A DNA stretch of 48,108 nt from an uncultured Prevotella sp. (GCA_905235835.1 CAJONQ010000001.1:1-48108); one strand, 5' to 3'; shown: positions 26,888 to 36,219, counted from the stretch's first letter. Notes: generated from the letters alone by a model not told the origin. Translations and numbers: made by a program.

Positions 26888-28801
26888 CTCACACTCCTTC
26901 AGCCAAAGTGCACTGGAGGCATCACTCGGCATGCGCCAGTCACCACGAGGTGACAGGCTGACACTACCCACCTTCGGACCGTCAGGCAGACAAGAGCGCT
27001 TAAACTGCTGGTTAAAGAAACGGCGGCAGAACGTTGTCAACCACTTTTTGATCGTCGCCTGGTCGTATTTCTCCCCAAAGGCATGACGTGCTAAGAAGAA
27101 TATCTTCTTGGGACGGAAACCGAAACGCAGGAAGTAATACAGGAAGAAGTCGTGCAACTCATACGGTCCCACTAAGTCCTCCGTCTTCTGCTTGATATTT
27201 CCCTGAGCATCCGCAGGAGTCAGCTCTGGTGAGATCGGTGTATCGATGATGTCAAGCAGTGTCTCTTGCTGTGCCTTGAACTGTGGCAAGCCAGCCACAT
27301 AGCGGATCAGGTACTGGATGAGGGTTTTGGGAATACCCGCATTGACACCATACATCGACATGTGGTCACCATTATAGGTTGCCCAGCCGAGTGCCAGCTC
27401 TGAGAGGTCACCCGTTCCTACCACCATAGCGTTAAGCTGGTTGGCAAGGTCCATCAGTATCTGGGTCCGCTCACGAGCCTGTGAGTTCTCGTATGTCACA
27501 TCATGTTTCTTCATGTCATGACCGATATCCTCGAAATGCTGCGTCACTGCCTTGGCAATGGATATCTCCATCTGTGAGATATTCAGGGTCTGCATTAGTG
27601 TCGTAGCATTATCATGGGTACGGTCTGTGGTACCGAAGCCAGGCATCGTCACTCCCACAATACCCTTGCGGTCGAGACCTAACTTATCAAAGGTACGGAC
27701 GCATACCAACAAGGCAAGTGTGGAGTCCAGGCCTCCGCTGATACCTATCACCACATGCTGGCAGTTGGTATGCACCAGTCGCTTGGCAAGACCAGCCGTC
27801 TGGATATTCAGTATCTCCTCACAGGTCGTTGCCATATCCTCGTCTGTTGGAATGAAAGGATGAGGATTAACAAAGCGTAACACATGGAACTCCTGCAGTT
27901 CCACTGGTCGGCAGTCTATCACCACCGCCTTTGCCTCACGCTGTGCATTGATAAACGTGGAATTCGTATGACGCTCAGTGCGCAGACGGTCAATGTCTAT
28001 CTGTGTCACCTGCATCTGTGGCTGGAAAGAATAACGCTCTCCCTCCACCAATAAATGTCCGTTCTCAAAGATCATCGCATTGCCGCCGTAAACGACATCC
28101 TGTGTGGACTCGCCGAAACCGCAGGAGGAATAGACATAGCCGCTGATGGTACGGGCACTCTGCTGTGCCAACAGGGAGCGCAGGTAGTTGTGCTTACCGA
28201 TCAGCTCGTCACTTGCCGAACAGTTCAAGATAATGTCTGCCCCCGCCATCGTCAGGTTATTACTTGGTGGAATCGGTGCCCACACATCCTCACAGATCTC
28301 CACACCGAACTTCACCCCATCAGTTGTCTGGAACACTTTGGGCTCCGACGACAAGGTAATATGCGTTCCTCCTATATATAGGTCTGTGGGATTCAAATCC
28401 TGGGCGGAGGCAAACCAGCGCTTCTCATAGAACTCGTTATAGTTGGGCAGATAAGTCTTGGGTACCAAACCCAAAAGACTACCTCCCTGAATCACTGCGG
28501 CACAGTTGAACAACAGCCCTCCTGCTTGTACGGGCATGCCTACCACACAGATGACATTCAGCTTACGAGTAAAGTCCAACAGCATCAGCAAGCTCTCTTC
28601 CGCTTTCGACAGCAAAAGTTGCTCTTTGAAGAGGTCCTGACAACTATATCCCGTAATCGCTAACTCTGGGAAACAGAGTATCTCAACGCCCTGTCCCTCC
28701 GCATTGGCTATCAGCTTCTCGATCTCAAGCACGTTATACTCGACATCGGCAACTTTAACGGCAGGTACTGCGGCTGCCACGGTAATCAGTCCATGTTTCA
28801 T
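26879..28801 (-). CDS. nadE: Glutamine-dependent NAD+ synthetase
   Basis: With the start at 28801 (MKHGLITVAAAVPAVKVAD) the product is 640 aa; an upstream in-frame Met at 28834 adds 11 charged residues not typical of the family. The nitrilase-type glutaminase domain (about 1-280) shows CFPELAITGYS (Glu), LVPKTYLPNYNEF (Lys) and GVEICEDVWAP (Cys). The synthetase domain has GISGGLDSTLALLV, GFGTTDRTHDNA and the late SLSPRGDWRMP. It amidates nicotinate adenine dinucleotide. It follows queA by 43 nt and is probably cotranscribed. Confidence 0.95.
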   Translation of the reverse strand: MKHGLITVAAAVPAVKVADVEYNVLEIEKLIANAEGQGVEILCFPELAITGYSCQDLFKEQLLLSKAEESLLMLLDFTRKLNVICVVGMPVQAGGLLFNCAAVIQGGSLLGLVPKTYLPNYNEFYEKRWFASAQDLNPTDLYIGGTHITLSSEPKVFQTTDGVKFGVEICEDVWAPIPPSNNLTMAGADIILNCSASDELIGKHNYLRSLLAQQSARTISGYVYSSCGFGESTQDVVYGGNAMIFENGHLLVEGERYSFQPQMQVTQIDIDRLRTERHTNSTFINAQREAKAVVIDCRPVELQEFHVLRFVNPHPFIPTDEDMATTCEEILNIQTAGLAKRLVHTNCQHVVIGISGGLDSTLALLVCVRTFDKLGLDRKGIVGVTMPGFGTTDRTHDNATTLMQTLNISQMEISIAKAVTQHFEDIGHDMKKHDVTYENSQARERTQILMDLANQLNAMVVGTGDLSELALGWATYNGDHMSMYGVNAGIPKTLIQYLIRYVAGLPQFKAQQETLLDIIDTPISPELTPADAQGNIKQKTEDLVGPYELHDFFLYYFLRFGFRPKKIFFLARHAFGEKYDQATIKKWLTTFCRRFFNQQFKRSCLPDGPKVGSVSLSPRGDWRMPSDASSALWLKECEAL

Positions 28802-28844
28802 ATTTTTATTCTTTTCGTTATTTCGGTATCTCAATAGTTCGAGG

Positions 28845-30077
28845 CTATGGAATCAACAGCGACGAGTCGCCGTAGCTCAGGAAGCGGAAGTCATGAGACA
28901 AGGCGTAGTCGTAGATGCGCCGCCAGTCGCCTCTCACGAAGGCACTCACCAACAGCAACAGCGTGGACTGCGGCTGATGGAAGTTAGTGACAAGCATCTT
29001 GACAATATGGTAGTCATAACCCGGCGCTATGATGATCTGCGTGGAGGAATGTAACACCGTCAACGCATGGCGGTCCATCCAGTCGAGCAATGCCTGCAAC
29101 ACCTCTCTTACCTCTTCCTTCTTACCTCTTCCATCGTATGGTTCCCACTGGTTGACATGCAACTGTTCCTCTGGAAGGTCTGGGTTCTCCATCACTTTCA
29201 GTCCCATATAGTAGAGACTCTCCAAGGTACGCACACTGGTCGTGCCGACGGCTATCGCCTGACCGTCATAGGCAATGAGTCGCTCGATGGTATGACGACG
29301 CACAGCAATATACTCGGTATGCATCGGATGCTCACCAATAGTCTCACTCTTCACGGGTCGGAATGTTCCTGCTCCTACATGGAGTGTCAGTTCCTCTCGC
29401 TCAATACCATGGGCATCAAGGTCGGCAAGGACTCGCTCTGTGAAATGCAGACCTGCCGTAGGAGCGGCGACACTCCCTTTGATCTTCGAGTAGACGGTCT
29501 GGTAAGTGGTCTTGTCACTCTCCTGGGTCTCACGGTTGAGATACGGAGGAATCGGCAGTTCGCCCACCACATCGATAATATCCGCAAAAGGCACATCACC
29601 GTCCCATTCAAAGTCAATCCATTGACTGGTACCATGCTCACCCTTACGGGTCGCTTTTAATACCAATTTCTTACCACTGACCACCAACTCTCTGGTCAGT
29701 GCTCCCTCTTTCCATTTCTTCTGGTTGCCTATCAAGCAGAGCCATGAGCAACGCTCACGCATCTGGAACATCTGCTCATAGTCGGCTGGTTCGGCAGGCT
29801 CCAACAAGAACACCTCTATCAAGGCACCAGCATGCTCCCCACTCGCATTCACTTTGCGGAAATGCAAACGTGCCTGTATCACTTTGGTGTTGTTGAATAC
29901 CATCAATGCCTTCGCAGGCAGATGCTGGGGAAGGTTGTAGAAGACATCCTCTCCCACCTTACCATGATGGTAGATCAGGAGTTTCGAGTGGTCACGCTCC
30001 GCCATCGGATACTTGGCAATGCGCTTGTCCGCCAACTCGTAGTTATAATCACTTATATGTATCTCTTTTGTTTCCAT
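28845..30077 (-). CDS. queA: S-adenosylmethionine:tRNA ribosyltransferase-isomerase
   Basis: The product is 410 aa and makes epoxyqueuosine in tRNA anticodons. Visible motifs include YELADKRIAKYPMAERDHSKLL, LMVFNNTKVIQARL, GSVAAPTAGLHFTERVL, LTLHVGAGTFRPV, VGTTSVRTLESL and NFHQPQSTLLLLVSAF. It is longer than E. coli QueA (356 aa) because of inserts around residues 90-130 and 265-330, usual for Bacteroidota. It is preceded by its own promoter and a hairpin; nadE and dnaB follow on the same strand. Confidence 0.94.
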   Translation of the reverse strand: METKEIHISDYNYELADKRIAKYPMAERDHSKLLIYHHGKVGEDVFYNLPQHLPAKALMVFNNTKVIQARLHFRKVNASGEHAGALIEVFLLEPAEPADYEQMFQMRERCSWLCLIGNQKKWKEGALTRELVVSGKKLVLKATRKGEHGTSQWIDFEWDGDVPFADIIDVVGELPIPPYLNRETQESDKTTYQTVYSKIKGSVAAPTAGLHFTERVLADLDAHGIEREELTLHVGAGTFRPVKSETIGEHPMHTEYIAVRRHTIERLIAYDGQAIAVGTTSVRTLESLYYMGLKVMENPDLPEEQLHVNQWEPYDGRGKKEEVREVLQALLDWMDRHALTVLHSSTQIIIAPGYDYHIVKMLVTNFHQPQSTLLLLVSAFVRGDWRRIYDYALSHDFRFLSYGDSSLLIP

Positions 30078-30079
30078 AA

Positions 30080-30103
30080 AAACGCAAAGCGTTTACAAAG
30101 GTA
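30080..30103 (-). promoter_or_regulatory. queA: queA promoter with start-site palindrome
   Basis: TACCTTTG on the minus strand (30096-30103) is an exact TAnnTTTG. The inferred start is near 30090, inside AAACGC-AAA-GCGTTT (30080-30094), a perfect 6-bp inverted repeat just before the ATG at 30077. The leader would be only about 12 nt. The palindrome could be an operator at the start site. Confidence 0.5.
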
Positions 30104-30138
30104 CGATAAAGTGAGAAGAAAACCAAAAGAATTTTGAG

Positions 30139-30232
30139 TTTTCTCGAACGAGAGTACCTTCAACCTTCGAAAGCGGCACATTCGACCCTCGAAGGTACGG
30201 GCTTCGCACCGAGGAAGCGGCACATTCGACTG
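30139..30232. repeat. 22-nt degenerate tandem repeats, locus A
   Basis: Four units of 22 nt can be laid end to end: 30139-30160, 30161-30182, 30183-30204 and 30205-30226, with a part unit to 30232. Each ends in CTT or ATT and most carry GAAGCGGCACATT or a variant. The array ends 5 nt before the stop codon of the PAP2 gene (30237-30239). Period and sequence match the right-hand part of the array at 46372-46452. There are no constant repeats with unique spacers, so it is not a CRISPR. Confidence 0.7.
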
Positions 30233-30236
30233 TCAA

Positions 30237-30890
30237 TTACAGATGTACGTCGAAGGATGCCATGATGACTGCCGTCAGGAAGGTGAGCCCGAGGATGCAG
30301 ATGGGGACATAGCAGTAACGGATGTCATATCTGGCAGGAATCGTGATGCGACGATAGATTTGGTAGACCAGCCAGCCAACAAAACCACCCCACAGGAGTC
30401 CGACAGTGATATCACCAGGATAGTGGACACCCAGATACAGACGGGTATAGCAGTTCAGCAACGACCACCCCACGAGGAAGAAGGTGAGCATCCGCTGACG
30501 TATCAGCAGGGAGAAGAAGATAGCGATGCTGAACGTGTTGGCAGCATGGGCAGAGAAGAAACCATAGTTTCCTCCACGATAGCCATTCACCACATCCACC
30601 AACGAGCCGATCTCCGGGTCATGGGTGGGGCGCCAACGAGCCACAAGGGGTTTCACGATACCATCATCAACAGCCCCTGCCAATAAGTAGCATAATCCTG
30701 CGGCAGCAAGGATTAAGAATATATCACGGACATTCTTGTTGGATTTGATGACAACATACAAGAGTCCAACATACAAAGGTATCCATGTCAAGCCATTCGT
30801 TAATGTCAAGATAAGGTAGTCCAAGAACGTAGAGTCACTACCATTCACCATCAACAGCAGTTGTTTGTCTAATTGGATGATTTCTTCCAT
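30237..30890 (-). CDS. PAP2-family membrane phosphatase
   Basis: The product is 217 aa with about five to six hydrophobic helices. All three PAP2 motifs are present: KPLVARWRPTH (KxxxxxxRP), FFSAHAANTFSIA (Ser-x-His, with Ala in place of Gly) and TRLYLGVHYPGDITVG (R-x5-H-x3-D). Family members dephosphorylate undecaprenyl pyrophosphate or lipid phosphates at the periplasmic face. It starts 3 nt after the batD/E stop, so it shares the bat transcript. The exact lipid cannot be told. Confidence 0.88.
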   Translation of the reverse strand: MEEIIQLDKQLLLMVNGSDSTFLDYLILTLTNGLTWIPLYVGLLYVVIKSNKNVRDIFLILAAAGLCYLLAGAVDDGIVKPLVARWRPTHDPEIGSLVDVVNGYRGGNYGFFSAHAANTFSIAIFFSLLIRQRMLTFFLVGWSLLNCYTRLYLGVHYPGDITVGLLWGGFVGWLVYQIYRRITIPARYDIRYCYVPICILGLTFLTAVIMASFDVHL

Positions 30891-30893
30891 ACA

Positions 30894-33461
30894 CTATATG
30901 ATTTCTAATTGTTTTACTTCTATCCAGCCTTGTTTGCCGTCAGCCACACGGATCTCCTTCCAGCCTTTCATCGAGCCGTCAGTAATAGTGACACGAGTCC
31001 CTTCATGCAGGATAAAGAGATCGGTACCGTTCTTGGACGGCGTACTCTTGATAGGTGCGGCAGACGTCATGATGATGGCCCCCGTCCGATGCGTCAGTTT
31101 CTGTTTCTGCTGATAGGCGAAGAGGTTGCTCAACAGGAACACCACCAACAGGAACAATGCCCCGAAGAAGCCCACCTTCCGCAACCACACGCGGTTGGAG
31201 AACAGATAGGCAAGAGCAAGGATGATAGCGATGGCAAGGGCGATCAAGGCTGTACGAGCCCATGCGTCTACACTCATCATGTTGACCAGTGAGTGATACC
31301 ACGTGACGAAGAACATCTCCGACTCGGGAGTGATCTTGTCAAAGGTCTTCGAGCGAGCCATCTGCAGGTTAAAACGGATGTCAGCATCCCCAGGTGAGAG
31401 CAACAGGGCACGCTCGTAGTTCAGGATTGCCTTCGTGATATTATCCGTCCTATAATAGGCGTTTCCCAAGTTATAATACAGGTTGGCACTCACCCCGCCC
31501 TTCAGCAATGCCTCATAATCGGCAATCGCCTGCTGGTAACGCTCATGGACATAGGCACTGTCAGCCTCTGCTTTCGTCACGGCATGAGAGGTGAGAGACA
31601 CCATCATCATCAATAACAACACAGGGACGGTAGCACGACGAATGTGTTTCTTACCTTTGAGGAAGTCCTCTATCTTCTCAATCGCCTGGATGGCGGCATC
31701 ATATACCTTATTCATATTACCACTGGCATCACCCGGAGCATAACGGGCATACTCACACTCGTCAAGGGCTCCGATAAACTGGTTGACAGTATCCGCGTCA
31801 ACACCACGCTCGGTGAGTTGCTGACTGATATTGTCACGAGAGAGCTGAGTGACGGGCATGTCGAGTTTATCACCCACATATCCCCAAAGGGCACGCAGCA
31901 CCTCATCATAGAACTCGTTCTGCTTACCTGCCTTCAACAACTTGTTAGCCTCACGGAGACGACGGACGGCAACCTTGTTGGCTCGCTTGCCACGCATCTT
32001 ACCGATATTGGCATTCTCTATCGCACGATGACGGAAGATGATGAAGAGCGAGATGAAGACGGCAAGGAGGACGGCAAGACTAATCCAATAGAATGCGGAA
32101 CCGAAGAAATAGTCGTCTACCTTGCGAAGCTTGGTGTCCTCTGTCTTGATATAACGGATATCCTTATTCAACTGTTTCAGCTCCTCACCGGTATAGGCAG
32201 CGACACTCGACGAGCCGTCACCTTTTGCCACATCAAGGGTGAAAGGTTGGGAACGCAAGGTCTTATAACTGTTCGACGAGGTATCATAGTAGGTGAACTC
32301 CACCGGGGGCACCTCGTATTTTCCCTGATGACGGGGTACGACGAGGATGTCATAAACCATACTGCCCTCAATACCGTTCGTTGTCAGTTTAGTGTTATCC
32401 GTAATCTTGGCGTCATACTGGTCGAAGTCCTTTGGCAGGTTGACCACTGGCTGCTTGATGAGTTTCAGGTTACCAGTACCACTCACGGTGACACGGAAGG
32501 TGATGGGGTCGTTAGCCTTCACCTCTTTCTTATCGACATTTGCCGTCAAGGTGAACGAGCCGACACCTCCCGAGAAATTAGTGGGACGAGCAGGTAACGG
32601 GTCAACAGTAATCGTCAGACCGGGTGCCTTGATCTCTTTCTTCACCTCCATATAGCCGGAGCCGCCGTTGAAGAAAGCCTCGAAAGGATCGACACTGCGG
32701 TTCTGCAACACTACCATACCCTCGTAGGTGATACTCGGAATCTCCAACTTACCCGTTGTCTGGGGGAACATGACATACTGCTGCCATGTCACGGTACGAT
32801 ACGGGCGACCGTTCAGCGTCTCCAGCTTAAAACTCTTCTCCTGTGGGAGGGGTACCTCACGGGTATAGAAACTCTTCAGGTCTGGCATCTTACCACTCAA
32901 CGAGGTCAGGTCGACTAAAGTATATACCTTATAGGTCAACAGGATAGGCTCCTGCTCATGGACATGACTCTTGTTGGCGCTGACCTTGATAAACAGGTCG
33001 CTACCAGAGATATGACTGCCTGCCGCACGAGCCTGTCCACCACCCTGTGGATGCTGGGCACCGCCACTATTCCCTTGTTGTGCCGTCCCCGACACCTTAA
33101 TATGTAACTCGTTAGATTGCAACGTCTTTCCGTTAACTGTGGCATGAGCCGCCGGAATGGTGAACGAACCATTCTTCGTCGCCGACAGGATATAGGTATA
33201 GGTCACGGATGTCGAGCTCGACGTGTGTCCGTTGACCATCTGGAAGCTCGACTGCGTGGAGGTGCTCGGTCCCATCAGTACCTCGAAAGCATCAGGGATA
33301 TTTCCCGCACGGAAACCACTGACATCATCCGTATTGACGGTATAGGATAGGCGGAACTGCTCGCCTACCGCCACTTGGGAGGGAGCCTTTCCCGTTATCT
33401 GCTGTGCCATAGCGACCACGGTCAGCATCCATATATATAATAATGTGAGAGTCTTCTTCAT
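30894..33461 (-). CDS. BatD-BatE fusion protein of the aerotolerance operon
   Basis: With the start at 33461 (MKKTLTLLYIWMLTVVAMAQ) the product is 855 aa; the open frame upstream to 33566 lies inside batB/C and is rejected. After a signal peptide come Ig-like BatD domains (about 20-430), a TM helix (about 460-480) and a cytoplasmic helical segment. At about residue 605-630 a second signal-peptide-like stretch appears (HIRRATVPVLLLMMMVSL), then a TPR pair (YYNLGNAYYRTDNITKAILNY), two TM helices and a C-terminal SH3 domain (TRVTITDGSMKGWKEIRVADG). The last 245 residues match the layout of BatE, normally a separate gene. Confidence 0.85.
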   Translation of the reverse strand: MKKTLTLLYIWMLTVVAMAQQITGKAPSQVAVGEQFRLSYTVNTDDVSGFRAGNIPDAFEVLMGPSTSTQSSFQMVNGHTSSSTSVTYTYILSATKNGSFTIPAAHATVNGKTLQSNELHIKVSGTAQQGNSGGAQHPQGGGQARAAGSHISGSDLFIKVSANKSHVHEQEPILLTYKVYTLVDLTSLSGKMPDLKSFYTREVPLPQEKSFKLETLNGRPYRTVTWQQYVMFPQTTGKLEIPSITYEGMVVLQNRSVDPFEAFFNGGSGYMEVKKEIKAPGLTITVDPLPARPTNFSGGVGSFTLTANVDKKEVKANDPITFRVTVSGTGNLKLIKQPVVNLPKDFDQYDAKITDNTKLTTNGIEGSMVYDILVVPRHQGKYEVPPVEFTYYDTSSNSYKTLRSQPFTLDVAKGDGSSSVAAYTGEELKQLNKDIRYIKTEDTKLRKVDDYFFGSAFYWISLAVLLAVFISLFIIFRHRAIENANIGKMRGKRANKVAVRRLREANKLLKAGKQNEFYDEVLRALWGYVGDKLDMPVTQLSRDNISQQLTERGVDADTVNQFIGALDECEYARYAPGDASGNMNKVYDAAIQAIEKIEDFLKGKKHIRRATVPVLLLMMMVSLTSHAVTKAEADSAYVHERYQQAIADYEALLKGGVSANLYYNLGNAYYRTDNITKAILNYERALLLSPGDADIRFNLQMARSKTFDKITPESEMFFVTWYHSLVNMMSVDAWARTALIALAIAIILALAYLFSNRVWLRKVGFFGALFLLVVFLLSNLFAYQQKQKLTHRTGAIIMTSAAPIKSTPSKNGTDLFILHEGTRVTITDGSMKGWKEIRVADGKQGWIEVKQLEII

Positions 33462-33474
33462 TTTCTTCTCTTTC

Positions 33475-35196
33475 TTACCAGTTCTTCTGCAACTTACGGG
33501 TCTGCTTCTGATGCTGCGCCTTCTTGATACGCTGCTGTGTATTCTTCTCCTCCTGCATGGCGGCATTCAACAACTGCTCGGCATTCTCCTTACTCATCTG
33601 AGGCTTGTCCTGCTTCTGCTGTTGCTCCTTATCCTGCTGCTTCTGCTGGTCTTGCTTGTCCTGGTCTTTATTCTGGTCTTTATTATCTTTGTTGTCTTTA
33701 TTGTCTTTATTGTCCTTGTTCTGCTTTTGTTGCTGGTTCTGCTGATTCTGCTGCTGTTGTTTCTGCTGACGCTTACAGAGCTCCAGGTTATAACGGGTCT
33801 CGTCGTCATTGGGATTATTACGCAACGCCTCCTTATAAGCCTCTATCGCCTCCCCGAACATCTGATGCCCCTGACAGATAACACCTATATTATGATAGGC
33901 TGCCGAACGACGAAGAGGACTGGTCTCCAACTTAGCAGCAGCCTGAAACTGCTCGATGGCGGCGGAGTCTTTCTTCTGTGCTAACAGGGAGTTACCTAAG
34001 TTATAGACCGCCTGGGGATTCTTCCCATTCTTCTCTATCGCCTTACGATAGTCCACCTCCGCCTCAGCATACTTACCGGCACGGAACTGCTTATTGCCCT
34101 GACGGATATAGTCACGATCACTTTGGGCATAAGCACCTGCCGCCATCAGCAGCAACAGCATCGTTGCCACCTTCTTACGACTGAACAGATGCAGTTTTCC
34201 TATACGCTGGTTCTTGATTTCCATGATACAGATCTCAGCTATCAGGAGCAGGAGGACGATGATGCCCACCGCCTGAAACTGCTCGTCATAATCGCTATAT
34301 ACCGTACTGGAAATCTCTTTCTTCGACAGTTTGTCCAGCTCATGGTTCAACTGCTCCTGGGCGTTACTGTTATTCTCCACATGGATATAAGCGCCACCAC
34401 CTGCCTCAGCCACCTGTTTACACATCTCCTCATTGAGTGCCGACATCACCGTCTCACCCGTATTGTCCTTCATATAGTCGTTACTGCCAGGAATGGGGAT
34501 GGGAGCACCCTTGGTGGAACCGATACCCAGCATATAGACACGCATACCCTTGTCCTTTGCCTCCTGAGCCGCCTCTAAGGCACCGCCCTCATGGTCCTCA
34601 CCATCGGTGATGACGATAACCGCCTTACCGACTCCCTCCTCTTGGGTGAAACTATGTGTCGCCATCGTTATGGCAGCAGCGATATCCGTTCCCTGTGTCT
34701 CTATCATCGACGGCTCAATACTACTCAGGAACATCTTCGCCGATACGAAATCACTGGTGATAGGCAACTGGACGAAAGCCTCACCGGCAAAGACGATCAG
34801 ACCTATCTTATCGTCGGTGAAATGATCGACGAGGTTCTCTACCATCATCTTCGCACGGTCCAGACGACTGGGCGCCACATCCTCGGCAAGCATAGAGTTA
34901 CTGATATCCAGGGCGATGATGGTCTCTATACCCGTACGTTTCTCATGACTGATACGTGTTCCCATCTGCGGACGGGCAAGCAATACAATCAATAGGGCGA
35001 GTGCTGTCAGCAACAGACAGAACTTCACCAATGGACGGAAACGGGAAACGTCTGGCATCAACTGGCGTACCAGTTCCATGTCGCCAAAGCGACGGAGCTG
35101 TTTACGCTGACGGATGACCATCCACCAACGGATCAGTGCCAATACAGGAATCAGCACTAAGGCATACAGATATATAGGGTCTTCGAATCGAAACAT
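33475..35196 (-). CDS. BatB-BatC fusion protein (VWA plus TPR)
   Basis: The product is 573 aa. Residues 1-330 are BatB: TM helices at about 8-24 and 57-74, a VWA domain with MIDAS residues DISNS (97-101), and a TM helix at about 307-326. At 340-358 a signal-peptide-like stretch (KKVATMLLLLMAAGAYAQ) precedes a TPR region (about 359-475) with VYNLGNSLLAQKKDSAAI and YHNIGVICQGHQM, the layout of BatC. Residues 475-535 are almost only Gln, Asn, Lys and Asp. The next gene starts 13 nt downstream. VWA-TPR partners act with MoxR ATPases at the membrane (known). Confidence 0.85.
   Translation of the reverse strand: MFRFEDPIYLYALVLIPVLALIRWWMVIRQRKQLRRFGDMELVRQLMPDVSRFRPLVKFCLLLTALALLIVLLARPQMGTRISHEKRTGIETIIALDISNSMLAEDVAPSRLDRAKMMVENLVDHFTDDKIGLIVFAGEAFVQLPITSDFVSAKMFLSSIEPSMIETQGTDIAAAITMATHSFTQEEGVGKAVIVITDGEDHEGGALEAAQEAKDKGMRVYMLGIGSTKGAPIPIPGSNDYMKDNTGETVMSALNEEMCKQVAEAGGGAYIHVENNSNAQEQLNHELDKLSKKEISSTVYSDYDEQFQAVGIIVLLLLIAEICIMEIKNQRIGKLHLFSRKKVATMLLLLMAAGAYAQSDRDYIRQGNKQFRAGKYAEAEVDYRKAIEKNGKNPQAVYNLGNSLLAQKKDSAAIEQFQAAAKLETSPLRRSAAYHNIGVICQGHQMFGEAIEAYKEALRNNPNDDETRYNLELCKRQQKQQQQNQQNQQQKQNKDNKDNKDNKDNKDQNKDQDKQDQQKQQDKEQQQKQDKPQMSKENAEQLLNAAMQEEKNTQQRIKKAQHQKQTRKLQKNW
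33592..33774 (-). repeat. Low-complexity Q/N/K/D codon tract in batB/C
   Basis: The DNA encodes about 60 residues of Gln, Asn, Lys and Asp. At its core (about 33685-33720) the 9-nt unit GTCTTTATT on the plus strand recurs in tandem, encoding Asn-Lys-Asp repeats. All units are multiples of 3, so length changes by slippage would keep the frame. Confidence 0.75.
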
Positions 35197-35204
35197 ATAA
35201 TCTC

Positions 35205-36203
35205 TTACGGCAATTTTCTAAATATAGTTATTCTCAACAGGATCTCTAACAGGAGCAACAGGACGGCGGCGATGGCAAAAGGCTGGTATGCCTCATATCT
35301 CTTGCTATACGTCTTGACACTCAACTTGGACTTCTCCAACTTGTCAATCTCCTTATAGATATTCTGCAACTCCTTGTTATTCGTAGCGCGATAGAAGTCA
35401 CCATCTGTCGCTGCGGCGATGTCACTCAGAGTCTTACTATCTATCTCCACAGGGATATTCACATACTGTACACTGCCTGCCACCACCATCGGGTAAGGAG
35501 CCACCTTGTTGGTTCCCACGCCAACCGTATAGACACGGATGCCCAGACTCTTGGCGATTTCCGCGGCAGTCATCGGCGACAGGTCACCACGGTTGTTACT
35601 ACCGTCCGTCAACAGGATGACCACCTTGCTCTTCGCCTTGGAGTCCTTCAGACGGCTCACGGCATTCGCCAGTCCCATACCGATAGCGGTACCATCCTCT
35701 ATCAGTCCACGGGTGGCTAAGTCAGTACGGACACCATGCAACAGGTTCAGCAACGACGCATGGTCGGTCGTCATAGGACACTGGGTGAACGCCTCACCAG
35801 CGAATATCGTCAAACCGATATTGTCATTCGGACGACCAGCGATAAACTCCGCAGCCACCTGCTTCGCCGCCTCGATACGATTCGGCTTCAGGTCCTCGGC
35901 AAGCATGGAACCCGACACGTCCATCGCCATCATGATATCAATACCCTCCACCGACTTGTTGTTCCATGAGTTATGGGTCTGCGGACGTGCCAGTATCAGG
36001 ACGAGCAATACAAAGACGGCGATACGCAAGAGCAACTGTAATGGCATGAGCGTCACCTTCCAACTACGGGGAGCGAAGCGATAGGCTTTGGTATCACTCA
36101 TCCGCATAGTCGGTTCCGTCTTCTTCCTGTACATCAGGTACCATAGGATATAGGGTACGAGCAGGAGCAGGAGAAACAGATATTCTTTATTCGCAAATTC
36201 CAT
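35205..36203 (-). CDS. batA: BatA, VWA-domain membrane protein
   Basis: The product is 332 aa. TM helices are at about 8-24 and 55-73 and near the C-terminus (about 305-325). Between them the VWA domain has the MIDAS Asp95, Ser97 and Ser99 in MAMDVSGSML, the Thr in DGTAIGMG and the Asp in LLTDGSNNRGD. BatA is a core protein of the Bacteroides aerotolerance operon, thought to act with the MoxR ATPase on envelope targets. It lies 16 nt after the signal-peptide/TM protein and 8 nt before batB/C. The strong likeness of its MIDAS region to batB points to a gene duplication. Confidence 0.92.
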   Translation of the reverse strand: MEFANKEYLFLLLLLVPYILWYLMYRKKTEPTMRMSDTKAYRFAPRSWKVTLMPLQLLLRIAVFVLLVLILARPQTHNSWNNKSVEGIDIMMAMDVSGSMLAEDLKPNRIEAAKQVAAEFIAGRPNDNIGLTIFAGEAFTQCPMTTDHASLLNLLHGVRTDLATRGLIEDGTAIGMGLANAVSRLKDSKAKSKVVILLTDGSNNRGDLSPMTAAEIAKSLGIRVYTVGVGTNKVAPYPMVVAGSVQYVNIPVEIDSKTLSDIAAATDGDFYRATNNKELQNIYKEIDKLEKSKLSVKTYSKRYEAYQPFAIAAVLLLLLEILLRITIFRKLP

Positions 36204-36219
36204 TGTTCTTTCTTCTTGA

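Noticed and set aside
31644..32597. Long plus-strand ORF opposite batD/E (317 codons)
   Set aside because: It is the mirror of a well-supported gene with BatD, TPR and SH3 features; its translation has no domain or signal and no promoter precedes it.
33462..33566. N-terminal extension of the batD/E protein
   Set aside because: The extra 35 residues are Arg/Ser-rich, lie inside the batB/C gene and would precede an excellent signal peptide that starts at 33461.
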